Position numbers and translations under genes: made by a program
In this document: piece after piece, positions 22,942-35,097 of the stretch
Layout of the letters: every line of letters begins with the position of its first letter
Numbering within the stretch: the first letter of the stretch is position 1
The notes under the pieces: generated by a model
Databases searched by the model: none
Told to the model about the DNA's origin: nothing
The model's input: the letters and a program-made list of their open reading frames with translations, nothing else
NCBI GenBank assembly: GCA_037953625.1
Contig: CM075654.1
Span: forward strand, 21,879,501-21,943,500
Source: Crotalaria pallida
Taxonomy: Eukaryota > Streptophyta > Magnoliopsida > Fabales > Fabaceae
DNA length: 64,000 nucleotides
Reading direction: 5' to 3'

Positions 22942-25735
22942 GTGTTCTGTCATAGAATCTTTGGACTTGAACTATACGGTCAAGTGTCCAATTTGCGGAT
23001 GCTCCACAGAAGATAGGCGTTGCTTTATTCACAACTCACGGAGGAAATTCTTGAAAGCATCACTGATGAATTGGCGGCCATTGTCAGTAATGAGTACAAC
23101 AACAATACCAAATCGTGAGATTACCTGATTAATACGAAACTTTTGAATTTGGGCCAAAGTTGTGGTGGCGATTGCCTTGGCTTCAATCCATTTAGTAAAG
23201 TAATCCACTGCCACAACCAAATGCGTTACCTGACCAACAGCTTGCGGAAAGGGGCTGAACAGGTCCATTCCCCATTGATGAAATGGCCATGGAGCAGAAA
23301 TCGAATGCTATTCTTCTGGTGGAGCAAGATGGACATTAGCGAGATTTTGACAGCGATCACATCTTTTAACATGATTCATGGAGTCTATTTGAATTGTAGG
23401 CCAATAAAATCCAGCCCTCAATATCTTTCTGGCTAGATTTCTACCTCCAAGATGATGGTTGCATCTTCCTTCGTGTACCTCCTTCATGGCTATCTCAGCT
23501 TCTCGGTTGGATAAGCATCGGAGCAAGGGTGAATAAAACCCTCTTCTATAGAGTAAACCATCTTGAATAACAAAATGAGGCGCCATCTTCTTCACCTTTT
23601 TGGATGCGTTCTCATCTGTCGGAAGCACACCATGGAGCAAGTATGCCAAGATAGGAGAGGCCCATGAGTCTTCATCTTCCACTGCTAGTGTTGCACTAGG
23701 GTGAGATATGGTTTGTTGTACCACAAACCTATAGTTTCCTGGTTTCTTGGTGCTAGCAAGCTTTGACAAGATATCAGCATGTGAATTTTGCTCCCTGGGG
23801 ATATGCTGGAAGTCCACTTCTTCAAATGCTTCCGCCAGTTGTTTGCACTTAGTGAGGTATTTCTGGAGCAACGGTTCTTTAGCTTGGAAATCTCCTCTGA
23901 TTTGGGAAATTACAAGTTGAGAGTCGCTGTATAAGAGGATAGAACGTGCACCAAGATCCTTAGCCATCGTCATATCAGCCAAACAAGCTTCATGCTCTGC
24001 TTGGTTGTTGGAGGTTTGAAAATCAAACCTTAATGAGTATTCAATAGAAAATCCTTGGGCATTCTCCAGTATGATTCCGGCTCCTCCTCCTATGGGATTA
24101 GAGGATCCATCTACGAAAAGAGTCCAGCATTTAGGGTCTGCTTTTGGTGTTAATTCTACCATAAAGTCTACCAGGACCTGTGACTTGATGGTTGTTCTTG
24201 CTTCATAACCGATCCCGTATTCTGATAGCTCCACTGATCAAGCAATCATGCGACCAGCCAAGTCAGGTTTTTGCAATATCTGTCGAATGGGCTGATTAGT
24301 TCGAACTACCACTGGATGACATTGGAAGTATTGCCTCAAGCGTCTGGCGGTGATCACCAATGCAAATGCCATCTTCTCCACATTCTGGTACCTTTTCTCT
24401 GCATCTTGTAACACTTTGCTGACGAAATACACTGGTTTTTGTCCCTCTTCGACTTCCGGGACCAAAGCTGCACTTACTGCTTCATCATTAACAAATAAGT
24501 ACAAATACAAGGTTTCACCTGGTTCGGGCTTGCTGAGAATGGGGGGATTAGAGAGGTAATGCTTGAGCTCTTGGAAGGCGGTCTCACACTCTCCAATCTA
24601 TTTAAAGTCCTTATCCTTTTTCAGCAATTGGAACAATGAAGTGACTTGTAAGCGGATTTGGACAAAAATCTAGTCAATGCTGCAATGCGCCCTGTTAGTT
24701 GCTGGACTTCTTTTACAGAACTTGGGCTCCTTATTCAAGTGATTGAGTCAAACTTTTCTGGGTTAGCCTCTATTCCTCTGCTGGTAAGCATAAAACCTAG
24801 AAACTTCCATGCTGTAACACCAAAGGCACATTTCAGTAGATTTAAACGCATGTTATGCTGACGTACTTTAGCAAGGACAGCCTCAAGATCTTGTTTGTGG
24901 TCCTCCTGAACCATTGATTTGACGATCATGTCAACAACATAAACCTCCAGGGTTGGGCCTATCAGCTCTCGAAAGACCTTGTCCATCATCCTTTCATAGG
25001 TAACACCTGCGTTTTTTAAACCAAAAGGCATTACAGTATAACAATAAGCTGCCCTATAAGTCATGAACGTTGTTTTCTCTTGATCATCTTTGAACATAGG
25101 TATCTAGTTATAACCAGAGTAAGCATCAAAGAAAGATAGCAATTGGTAACCAGCTGAACTGTCCACGAACTTGTCTATGTTGGGGAGAGGGTATGTGTCT
25201 TTAGGGTAGGCTTTACTCAAATCCGTATAGTCGACGCACATGCGCCATTTTCCATTGGCCTTTTTCACCAGCACTACATTTTCCAACCACGTAGTGTAAG
25301 GGACCTCCTGAATAAAACCTACTTGTTAAAGCTCCTCTACACTTGAAGCGATGACTTTCTGATGTTGATCACCCATCTTCCTTTTGCGTTGAGCCACTAG
25401 CCTGAATGTAGGATCTAGAAACAAACGGTGGCAAATGAATACCGAATCCAAACCAGGAATGTTAGCTGCTGTCCAGGAAAATAGGTCTTTATTTTCCCTT
25501 AACAAGGTAAGCAACTTAATTTTCTCATCACTTGGAAAAATCTTCCCAATTTGAGTCTAATGGTCCAGAGTTTCTCCAATTTGAACTTTTTCTAGCTCTC
25601 CTTCAGGCTTGGGACGCTCCTCCTTAATGTCATCTCACATACCCAGGTCCACCACCATTACTCCAGAAGAGGAGGCTATAGTTTTACCTTTCTTTATCTG
25701 TGCTTGTTTCTATTGGAAGTCAAGCTTGCCCCATA
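22942..25735 (-). pseudogene. pol: Tat/Ogre-like gypsy pol fragment (RT, RNase H, archaeal-type RNase H, integrase)
   Basis: Read on the minus strand from 25735. RT is at about 24735-25514 (VLVKKANGKWRMCVDYTDLS, DAYSGYN, MPFGLKNAGVTYERMMD); the catalytic box reads VYVVDMIVKS, where one aspartate of YVDD is lost. The RT-linked RNase H is at 24238-24510. A second, archaeal-type RNase H (LFVDGSSNPIGGGAGI) is at about 23780-24130; this extra domain marks the Tat/Ogre lineage. The integrase zinc finger (DRCQ) is at 23308-23560 and part of the core (VAVDYFTKWIEA, ITDNGRQF) at 23029-23268. The pieces lie in different frames with stops, and the fragment ends inside the integrase. It lacks LTRs and gag. 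Confidence 0.85.
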
Positions 25736-25774
25736 GGATGTAAAGAGTAATGCTAGAAGGATTCTAGAAGATAA

Positions 25775-27727
25775 TGTTTTGATGATTACAAACAAGATTC
25801 AAAGTTTCAAGCATCAAGCTGCATCAAGTTCAAGCATCAAGCTTCAAGGCTAAAGTCATGGCTCCAGCTTCATGTTCAAGTTTAGTATAGCCTGGCCCAT
25901 AGGAAAACTGTAAGGTAATTAATTTTTATTAGAGTAATATGTCAGATTAGTCCTTGACTTTGTAAGCATCGGTCAAGTTAGTCCCTGAATTTATCGAAAT
26001 AGCAATTTAGTCCCTGAGATTTCATTTTAATTCACATACGTCCCTATCTTTATCCCATTTTAAAGCAAATACATCCCTGCGATAGTGACGGAAGGGACTA
26101 ACTTGATCGACGTTCTCCTATCTCAGGGACTAAATTGCTATTTCTATAAAGTCAGGGACTAACTTGACCGACGCTTACAAAGTCAGGGACTAATCTGACA
26201 TATTACTCAAATTACAAGTGTCTAATGGCCAAAATTAGTTTTTCATGTTAAGGATAAGAAAAGAACTTTTTATGAAAAATGTTTTAATTGCAAAAAGAGT
26301 TTTAGTGAAAATCTGTTTTTAACTTAGTTCTTGTGGAAATACCTGATGTTACAAAACTGAATATTTTTATGTATGCAAGAAGGAGTAATCGATTACTTGC
26401 TAGAGTTAATCGATTAACTTTGTTGCATCATACAAAAATCAGAGAGCCTGTAATCGATTAAGTGAACTTTGCTAATCCATTACTTTCTTATGAGAGTAAT
26501 CGATTACCTGGATCAAGTAATCGATTAAAATTGTTGCATCATATATTTTCCAGAGACACAGTAATCGATTACATGTCTTGTAGTAATCGATTACATGATG
26601 TTGCATCATACAAATATCAGAGGCTCAGTAATCGATTATTAGATTAGTGGTAATCGATTATATGAGTTGCATCATTAATTAAAAAGAAGTGAAGTAATCG
26701 ATTGCATGCATGTGATAATCGATTACTAGTTTTTCAAAAGGATTTCAAAGTTTCCATTTTAAAGGAGATAATCGATTACCTTCCCTGAAGTAATCGATTA
26801 CCTTAAGTTTTATTGAAAAACGTGTCAGAATCATTTTGATTTATTTCCATATTTGTTTTTACATAATTGATTCTGATTTATTTTCAAAATTCGAATTTGA
26901 TTTTATTTTTTGAAAATATTCCTTTTTGGTTTAAGATTCAAATCTTTTATTTTATTATTTTAATCTATTTTATTTGTTTCTGATTTCAAAATTGATTTTA
27001 TTCTATTTTATTTCAATTCTTAAATCTCCTTGATTTAAAATCAAAAATATTATTTTATTTATTTGATTTTAGAAAATCAATTTTTATATATTTCCTGATT
27101 TGATTTGATTCTATTTTCAATTTCAAAATTCAAATTTCAAATATTCTCAAATCATTAGTTTTATGTCTTAAATCTTTAAGATTTGTCTTTTGATTTTAAA
27201 CATGTGCTATTTGTTGTTTTAAAATGAATTTGAATCAATCTTATTTTCTCTCCAACCTTTTTCTTCTGAACGCTTCTTCTTCTTCTCCTTCTCCAGTTCT
27301 CTGGTTTTATTGTTGATATCTATTTGAGAAGAAAACCTTTTCTTGGCCATAGTACTTGTGATTTAAATTCAGCACCACTAGAGCTTATATTGCTGTATCA
27401 GTGTCATCTAGAACACACTTTTGTTAGAGGCCTATTATTGTTGTATCCGAACTATTAAGAGTGCATCATAGTTGTTGTACCCTACTCGTATCATAACCGT
27501 GTTGTAAAGGGGTGTGTGACCCTTAGTGACTAGGGAGTGAATCTCCTAGTGCGGACGTGCTGCGTTCGTGTGTGTAGGGTGAGGAACCCTTCTGTATTGG
27601 GTAGTGCTAGACGAACGGTGGGGTACCTAGTAGTTAGGCTATCTGGTTGTTGTTGAGGTCCCTAGCGAAAGGAGGTTCCTAGTAGCTTGCGGGGCGCTCT
27701 GGTTGTATTCGGGGACGCGGGGGCGTC
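25775..27727 (+). repeat. Copia-type LTR, probably partial
   Basis: Begins TGTTTTGATGATTACAAAC. It holds twelve or so TAATCGATTA palindromes (26385-26805), and its 3' half (27480-27727, GGGCGCTCTGG, GAACGGTGGG, TCCTAGTAG) matches the reverse-strand Copia LTR at 33544-35097, so the two belong to related families. A MITE lies at 25932-26210. No PBS follows: another LTR start abuts at 27728. The 5' boundary is inferred from TG alone. Confidence 0.55.
25932..26210. mobile_element. 279-bp fold-back MITE, copy 1
   Basis: Ends GAGTAATATGTCAGATTAG and its complement; almost the whole element is an inverted repeat with internal echoes of AGTCCCTGA and TCAGGGACT. It is nearly identical to 45774-46054. 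ATTA flanks both sides, a possible TSD after loss of two terminal bases on the left. It encodes nothing. Confidence 0.85.
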
Positions 27728-27972
27728 TGTGACATCCGTCAAAATCCTCGTTTTATTTTAAGCAATAAAGAGATTAATTTTTGAGAAAATGTTTTTAAAG
27801 AGCATTTCTTTGAATGAATATCTTATTTCACGATTTTAAAGTGGTGAATGATTTTTTAAAGAGTGGTTTTCATGGGATAATACTATGAGTTTTAAAATTG
27901 AGTTTTTGTATAAAGGAACGGTTATGTATCTAACATTTTTATGCTTTGAAGAAATTGTAATTTTTATACATC
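27728..27972 (+). repeat. 5' fragment of another LTR (TGTGACATCC...)
   Basis: Starts TGTGACATCCGTCAAAATCC, typical of gypsy LTR starts, and is AT-rich. It is cut at about 27972, where the coding end of family B pol begins. Confidence 0.4.
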
Positions 27973-28506
27973 GTGCAAGATACAACTGCAAAGATTCGAA
28001 TGATCAAGGATCGAATGAAAGCATCCCAAAATCGTCAAAAGAGTTATGCTGACAAACGTAGGAAACCCTTGGAATTCGATGCTGGAGACCATGTATTCCT
28101 AAGAGTAACTCCTACTACTGGTATTGGACGGGCAATCTAGTCCAAAAAGCTGACTCCTAGATTCGTGGGACCTTATCAGATATTGGAAAAGGTTGGGCCA
28201 GTTGCTTACCGAATTGCCTTACCACCACATTTGTCCAAGATTCATGATGTATTTCATGTCTCACAACTAAGGAAATATATCCATGATCCTTCGCATATGG
28301 TGACCGTTGATGAGTTGCCATTAAAGGAGAATCTGACTGTTGAAGTTCTTCCAGTCAGAATTGAAGATAGATAGGTGAAGCAACTCAGAGGCAAGTGAAT
28401 CCCACTAGTGAAAGTCATTTGGAACCGGGACAATGTAGAAGAGGCTACCTGGGAGTTGGAAGATAAGATCAGGGAGTCTCATCCGCAATTGTTCGATACC
28501 AACTGA
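27973..28506 (+). pseudogene. pol: family B gypsy pol C-terminus (integrase end and chromodomain-like tail)
   Basis: The frame reads RQKSYADKRRKPLEFDAGDH-like sequence, then a GPY module (VGPYQILEKVGPVAYRIALP, HDVFHVSQLRKY), then EEATWELEDK before a stop at 28504-28506. The C-terminal part is the chromodomain-like tail of Tekay/Del chromoviruses. Three internal stops are visible (near 28138, 28372 and 28396). Only the last ~175 codons remain. Confidence 0.8.
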
Positions 28507-28542
28507 ATTTCGAGGGCGAAATTCTGGTAAGTGGGAGAGGAT

Positions 28543-30232
28543 TGTAACATCCTGCTTTTAAATTCCAAATTTTATTAGAATTACTCTAGGATTTATTTTA
28601 AAAACTTAAGTAGAAGAATCCATAAAATTCTAGGTGTAAACTGGGATTCAATGAAGTTATCATAGCCCAAGAATGCATAGGAGTAATAAGGAATGCATAG
28701 AGCTAGAAAACCATCAAAATATGAAAGTTCAGGGATGTAATCGATTACCTTGGAGGAAGTAATCGATTACCAGCTCACTTTGAGAAATCCCAAATTTGAA
28801 ACAAGGGAAGTAATCGATTACCAAGACCCTATGAGAAATTCACAAATTAAAGAATTGAAGGGGTAATCGATTACACCATGAGGTAATCGATTACCTACTC
28901 GTAAAAAGTTTTAAAAAAATAACTTGGGGACCACTTCTTTTGTGGCTTCCCCAAGAAGCCATTGAGTATAGTCCACACAAGGCTTGGCTTCTTGAGCAAG
29001 CCATTCATTTGTGGCCACACATTTCTTCTCCTTCATAAAAAAAAATAAGGCAAACAATCACAACAACAAACACAAACATTTCTTCTTCTCCATCTTCTCC
29101 ACATTCGTCTCCTAGGGTGTATGAACCCCATGGTCACCATTATCAAACCATAGAAGAACAAGAGTAAGTTTAATATCTCCATCAATCCAAGCTTTAGAAT
29201 CAATACCCTTCATCATCAAGCATCATTCTCAACATCTCCATCATGTGAAGTGAGTATGTATATAAATCACTCTTTTTCCTCTCATAGATTTCGACCCCCC
29301 CTCTCTCTCTCTCTCTCTCTCTCTTATTTTCTCTTGATTTTTCAATGTATAACCATCATCAATCTTCATCATGTAGATGAGTTGAAATCACTTCCATTGC
29401 TCCTTCCAAAAATTCGAACCACGCTTCCATCTCCCCATTGATTTCTCAAGCTCATAACAATGGGTAAGTAACTCTATGTTGTAATCTAAAACAATCACTT
29501 GCTTTCTTCTTTCTCTCTCACACAAGTTTCTTCATCCTCTCTCTTAGGGTTTTCAAGCTTTCAAGTCATGGAAAACTCTCAATCTCATGCCTTCTAATCA
29601 AGTTCAAGATAAGGGCAACACACAACCATCTTATAACACTCATAGTAGTATTGTCTATCACCATTGGGTTTTGGCTTTGTTGAGGTGGCAAGCAAGGCTT
29701 AAAAAGTTCAAGGTTCCAAGATTTTAAGTTAGGGTTCAAGGCCAACGCTAAGGTTCTTTATCTCTTGGTATTGGAGGTAAGGAGTGGGTATTACCATGCT
29801 CTAGGAAAGGGCTTGTGATATGTTTATAATGGGTGCTAAGAGTGTATGCTAGATTTAGGTTTTTACACCATAGGATAGTTGATAAATAATAACTAAGATG
29901 AGAGACTTAGGAAAATGAGTAATAGTTATGTTTTGTGAGTTTATGTATGTGCTGATAATTGCCAGATGTGTTGAAATGATATGATGAATATATATGATGG
30001 TGCATGAATGAGGAAAAATAAATATATTACATGAAACAATTGAAGGAAAGGAAAAGTGTAAAATAAAGAGAGAATTGTTGACTAAAGAGTAAAGGAGTTG
30101 CAGCGGAATTGAATATTGGTGCCTTGATAGACTAGGTGCCCCTGCCGGGTGTATCAAATTTCCAAAGGGCCAAATGCCCTTTAGGTTCAAATGCCCGTTA
30201 GGCGTCAAATTCCCAAAGGGCCATCTATGAAT
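28543..30232 (+). repeat. family B LTR copy 1, 3' part lost
   Basis: Preceded by the PPT GTAAGTGGGAGAGGA and starting TGTAACATCC. Contains TAATCGATTA palindromes (28736-28890), a (CT)n run (29301-29324), a donor GGAG/GTAAGGAGTGG at 29777, and the hairpin AAAGGGC/GCCCTTT at 30164-30182. It is cut at about 30232 by unrelated sequence, before the acceptor. Confidence 0.8.
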
Positions 30233-30653
30233 TCCAAGTGAGATTTGCGTAGAATACTCTGACCAGATCTTCATAGAAATCGCCTCCAATAGTGCTAAAT
30301 TCAAATAAGCCTTTTTCCTTTAGGAGCACTACGGCAGGAAGGTTACAGTCTTCGCCATCGAAGGTATCAGCATCCAGAAATCTTGGAAAGATCACAGAGC
30401 AAGCCTCAAAATATTTTTCATAGTCCATAATCTGAGAGGGATTCGAGAACCAACGATTTAAATTCTCCACTACTATAGGTTGGTGAACTGGAGGAGGTGG
30501 AGCAGAAGAACTATCTTCGTTTCTTCTAGGTCGAGGAGGCCTAGGAGCACGACTGGTCGAAGGTTGAGCCCTACTCTGATCAATTGGAGGAGATGGCTCA
30601 TCCTCATCAGACTCATCAATAATAGCTCTTCTTTTTGTACGACGGGTCGACAT
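30233..30653 (-). pseudogene. putative plant transposon protein, N-terminal part
   Basis: Starting at the ATG at 30653 (MSTRRTKRRAIIDESDEDEP). The first ~70 residues are basic, proline- and acid-rich and probably disordered. Then ENLNRWFSNPSQIMDYEKYF, FPRFLDADTFDG and VRVFYANLTW match what I know as the 'putative plant transposon protein' domain, found beside retroelements in legumes. The frame ends at the junction with family B LTR right after ANLTW, so the C-terminal half is missing. Its molecular function is unknown. An upstream in-frame codon would add four residues, but the ATG at 30653 is the first. Confidence 0.6.
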
Positions 30654-31889
30654 GATCACAGACAAACTCAGATAATCTCAAGGAAAATATTCTGAACCAA
30701 CTAAGCCAATCAACAGAATATTGCACAGATAATCGAGCAAGTAAAGATTCTTCAGCACAGCACAAAAACAACCAGACTATACTGAGATTGGTAACTAATC
30801 AATGCAACTAACCAAAATTCTGAAAACTATCACTGAAGCAGCATACCATACTACGAGCATAGAGATACTGAAGAAGACAATGCAATAACTGAAAAACCTG
30901 AACCTGAGAAGAACACTGAATCTGAAGATCTGAACCGCGCAAGAAGAACCAGAGACACTGAACCAATAACCAGATGAACCAGAGAACTCTGAATCGAAGA
31001 ATTCTGAACCGAACCAGTGATGGAGGTTTGGAGGTGGTTATGGAGTTTGGTTGATGAAGGAAGAAGAAAAAAGGAAAGAGGGAGAAGAAGGGAGTATCGT
31101 GGAAGAGGAGAGAGGAGAGGCCGTGATTTTGTTTGGAAGGAGAGAGAGAGTATATGAGGATTTGTGGCTAGGGTTCAAAGTCAAGGGAGGTCCACATAGT
31201 CAAACCGGGTCAAGGCCCACTTGGTCCATACGATTTCTGCACTTTTTCCCTTTTTTTTTTGGATACTGTAGCCGATAATCGATTACTAGCAGAGTTTTAA
31301 TCGATTATTTCTTCATTTAATCGATTACTTACTTGCTTTTAATCGATTATTCCTCCTCTGGTCAGAACCTGATGCAACATCTTAATCGATTACTTCAGAC
31401 CTCTTAACCGATTACTTTGCCTCTGATGGATTACATGATGCTGCAGATTTAATCGATTAACTTGGACTTCTAATCGATTACTTTCCCATAACTGATCAGA
31501 ACTGTTGCACAAAACCACTGGGTAATCGATTACTGTTGCAGAGTAATCGATTACTTCTGCATAAATTTCCAGAATTCCTCTTTATCTGCATAACCAACCT
31601 TCATTGTCTTCTGTGAGTTGATTTTCTGATGCTAGGGACCGTTAGTGACATTAGCTTGTGGTCAACTTACCTTTAGAGAACTGTTTCCTGCAAAACAGAT
31701 AGTTCTAGATATCTCCAACGCTCAAGTCAGACAATTTGTCACAATAAACCATAAGAGCTATTGAAGTAAAAGATATGAATATAGGGTAAAGCACAAGATC
31801 ATATACTTCTTTATAACTGAGTTATATCAAGTTCAATCATAATATGTATTTAGATGCCAACTCGATTAACTCAAGTTTGCACTAAGTAG
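30654..31889 (-). promoter_or_regulatory. upstream region of the transposon-protein ORF with TAATCGATTA array
   Basis: No gene. On the minus strand, nine TAATCGATTA palindromes (31270-31555) come first, then a pyrimidine-rich stretch, then a ~450-bp leader of TTCAG-rich sequence up to the ATG. The order (palindromes, leader, ORF) is like the LTR promoters in this window, so it may be an LTR or 5' region of an unclassified retroelement. No LTR ends were found. Confidence 0.4.
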
Positions 31890-32265
31890 CACGATATGAG
31901 TGAGGTACTTCACTATTCCAAGGTATGCGAATCATGTTCCAAGAGGATTAAAAGGAATGTTAAACATGATTTGTTTTCAAAACTTAATATAACTTGGAAT
32001 AATCAAAGTATGCTCTTGAATAATCATGGTTATAACAAGAATATGACTTGTTTACCTCAAACTTTGTGTGCCAAGGTGATTTTGTCTTTGACCATTGATT
32101 TCTTTTCTCAACCCTTGTGTGCCATAGAGATTTTGTCTTATACCAATAATTTCTTCCATCAACCATTTTGTGCCAAGGATATTTTGTCTGAGACCATTGC
32201 TTTCTTTTCTGATTTTTCATCAAGATGGACTTTTCATTTCTTCCATTGAAAGCTTTTGTTCTTGT
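31890..32265 (-). pseudogene. Copia internal remnant with 17-residue tandem repeats
   Basis: The frame 31984-32223 has three 51-bp repeats giving WSQTKYPWHK, WYKTKSLWHTRVEKRNQ and WSKTKSPWHTKFE. It follows the gag remnant on the minus strand but lies in another frame. I do not recognise a pol domain; the junction to the next element is near 31890. Confidence 0.4.
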
Positions 32266-32270
32266 TGGGG

Positions 32271-33440
32271 CTATTTTCCTTTGTCACTCCATCTATCTTT
32301 AGATATCCACGAAATCATTTTGATGTATCTCTCTCTTTGATTTCTTCTTGGTTTTTCCTTGGGTAAGATATGATCTACATTCCTGTTACAAGGAGAAACT
32401 CTTGGTACCCATCTCATTTTGGGTCCAAGGGGATTAGATTTGGATTCCTCGGAACCCTTTGGAACCCATCTCATTTTATTTCTCATATAGTGATTTTTCT
32501 TATAAATGCATAAATGAGAAATATGACCCAAACGTCCACAGTAGTTACAAATAATGGGTTTGGGAGATGCTTTGAATTTTCTAAAATCATTTTTATAAAG
32601 AGTAGACTTATGATCCTTGTATTCAGAATCACATTTGACAACAACTTTACTTGACTTTTGAATTTCCACATTCTTATAAGAATTGTCAAATAAGGAGTTT
32701 GAGCAAATGGACTTTGAGATACACTGAGAATCACAAGAAGCAGCCTCAACAAATTTTTTAATAACCTTACACTTTTCAGTACTTGTAGAGGTGCTATTCT
32801 AAAAAATATTTTTCAAATCATCTCTCAACTCATTATGAGTAATATGAGGATTTTGGGAATGAGAATCAATTGTAGTTACCTCGTGAGGAGTATATGAATA
32901 TGGTGCACTCTTGTTGTCTACCGACTCCTCATTTGAAGAACTTGATTCCAAGTGAGATTCCAAGAATGCTTCAAATAGCTTTTCTAAATCATCATCTTCA
33001 TCTGACGGATTGCTCCTCATGCTATTGGTGTCATCATTCAAAACTTCATCATGGGAGATAGTCAATTCATCCTCTGAGCTTTCCTCTAGTTGACTTTCCT
33101 GATTGTATCTGTGAACACTTACACCTTCCAAAAGATCATCAGTAGCATAAAGTGTGTGTAAAGTATCCCAAATACATTTAGCATTAACACAATCCTTGAT
33201 TCTAGCATATGCATCATCGTTTAAGACATTTCTTAAAAGCTGCATAGCTTGAATATTCAAGGCAAAACATTTTTTGTCAAATTCGTTTAAAACAATTTTT
33301 GGGTTTGAATCAAAACCATTTTGCACAATAAACCATAAACGATAATTAATTGATTGCAGATAAAATTTCATTCTAGCACTCCAATACGTATAATTTTCTC
33401 CATTGAAAATTTGTGCATCATTGAATGAACAACCCTCCAT
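32271..33440 (-). pseudogene. gag: Copia gag, one in-frame stop
   Basis: From the ATG at 33440: MEGCSFNDAQIFNGENYTYW, the N-terminal motif of Copia gag proteins, followed by a UBN2-like helical domain and an acid/serine-rich linker. A TAG at 32799-32801 stops the frame; the same frame then continues KCKVIKKFVEAAS to the knuckle CNYCGRLGHISHLC and MRWVPKGS, ending at 32271. The knuckle keeps C, C, H and C. This is the gag of a reverse-oriented Copia element whose 5' LTR is 33544-35097. Confidence 0.8.
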
Positions 33441-33526
33441 TTTAAAATCAAAAACAAATATCCCAATAAGCCAAACCACAAAAGGATCTTTGACTCAAGC
33501 GATTAAGCTTGTTACCAGAGCACGAA

Positions 33527-33538
33527 GCTCTGATACCA
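33527..33538 (-). other. primer-binding site of reverse Copia element
   Basis: Complement of TGGTATCAGAGC, five bases inside the LTR end at 33544; the downstream sequence on the minus strand reaches gag within 90 bp. Confidence 0.75.
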
Positions 33539-33543
33539 ATTCT

Positions 33544-35097
33544 TGGAATAATTGGTGGTATTGGCGAGAATCACCCAAGAGGGGGGGTGAATTGGGTGTT
33601 TATGAAAACTTTGAAATTCAATCGCAATAAATCGTTCTTTGAAGAAATAACAAAGATTAAACGAGCGGAAGACTTAAAGAATGAATCAAAAAACAATTTC
33701 AAGCGCAGATTTGAAATAATATTACTATGTATATTGAAATCATACTATACACGAGATTGATAAAAAACAACACAAAGAAAACACAATTCTCGTGTTAAAT
33801 AAATTAAAACGTAAAAATAACTTTTATCCGCGAAAATATAATTAACACAAAATAAACAAGCGGAAAGTAAAGAGATAGGAATTGGAAAATTTGCACCAGA
33901 GATTTTTATCCTGGTTCGGCAAACAACGCCTACATCCAGTCCTCAAGCGACCCACTTGAGCTTTTCACTAAGCCAAGATGCAACGCGTCCCCAAGTACAT
34001 CCAGAGCGCCCCGCAAGCTACTAGGAATCTCACCGTTCACCAGGGACCTCAAACACAATAACCTAACTACTAGGAATCCCACCGTTCGTATAGCGCTACC
34101 CAATACAATAGGGTCAAGTCACCCTATGAACGCGACACACGTTCAATCCTAAGGGAAAACACTCCTTAGTTTCTAAGGTTGTCACACCCCTTACAATAAC
34201 AATGATTTGCACGAAGAAAAGTGTGCAACTAACAATAAAGCTCTCTAGATAGAGCAGATACTACAATGGAGTCCTATGACAAGATAATATTCTTAAGCAA
34301 ATGCAAAACTATAACAATATGATGATGATAATGAATTTTCTTCTCAAAATATTTTTCAAAAATAAGAGAGAAGGAGAAGAAGAAGAAGAAGAAGTTGTGA
34401 AGTGTGTGATAGTACGTTTTTATTAAAAGGTAGAAGAAGCAGCCAAAATCGGAAACGTGATCATCCAGAAAAGGAAATAAATCATTCTGGGAATCAGATT
34501 GATTTCAGCACGTTTTTCAAAATTTTGAATTAAGTAATCGATTACTTTGGTTAGATTAATCGATTACTTGCTCTCAGGTTTTTCACAAAAGTTGCAGCAT
34601 TAGAAGGTAATCGATTAGTAGCTTCAAGTAATCGATTACTGTCACCTAATTGACCAGTTCAAGGAAGTAATCCATTACAAGAATCTAATTAATCAATTAC
34701 TTATTCTCTGGTTACAAGTTGCATCAAGTAATCGATTATTCCAGAAGGGGTAATCGATTACTCCATAATAAAAACAGATTTTCATGAAAGAGTTGTAACC
34801 AAAGGTTTTCGCAAAACATTTTCACAAAGACTTTTCCTGGAGCAGAAGTTTAAAGATGCTTCTTCTAGGTTTTTAAGAATAAAACATATATCATCATCAT
34901 ATGGTTATAACTAAGTGCTTTAGAGAATATTAGTTGCCTTACAAAGAGTTCTAAGCCTAAACGACTAAGACTTCAATCAGGCAAGCAAACTCTTCGCATT
35001 CTTCAATGTACCTGAACCTGTTCACAACATATATTGAGTTGTGTTGTGTTATGTCATCCTCAAAACAAATAAAAGGGAAACCATGAGTTTCAACATT
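33544..35097 (-). repeat. 5' LTR of reverse Copia element
   Basis: On the minus strand it runs TGTTGAAACTC...ATTATTCCA, beside the PBS. It contains six TAATCGATTA palindromes (34530-34765). Its outer end abuts family B LTR copy 2. The partner 3' LTR is missing, since the interior ends near 31890. Confidence 0.7.

Noticed and set aside
25775..27727. Considered as the rest of the truncated Copia 3' LTR ending at 22941
   Set aside because: It lacks the expected AAAACTTGATTTTCG continuation and PBS-side end; it matches a different Copia LTR family.
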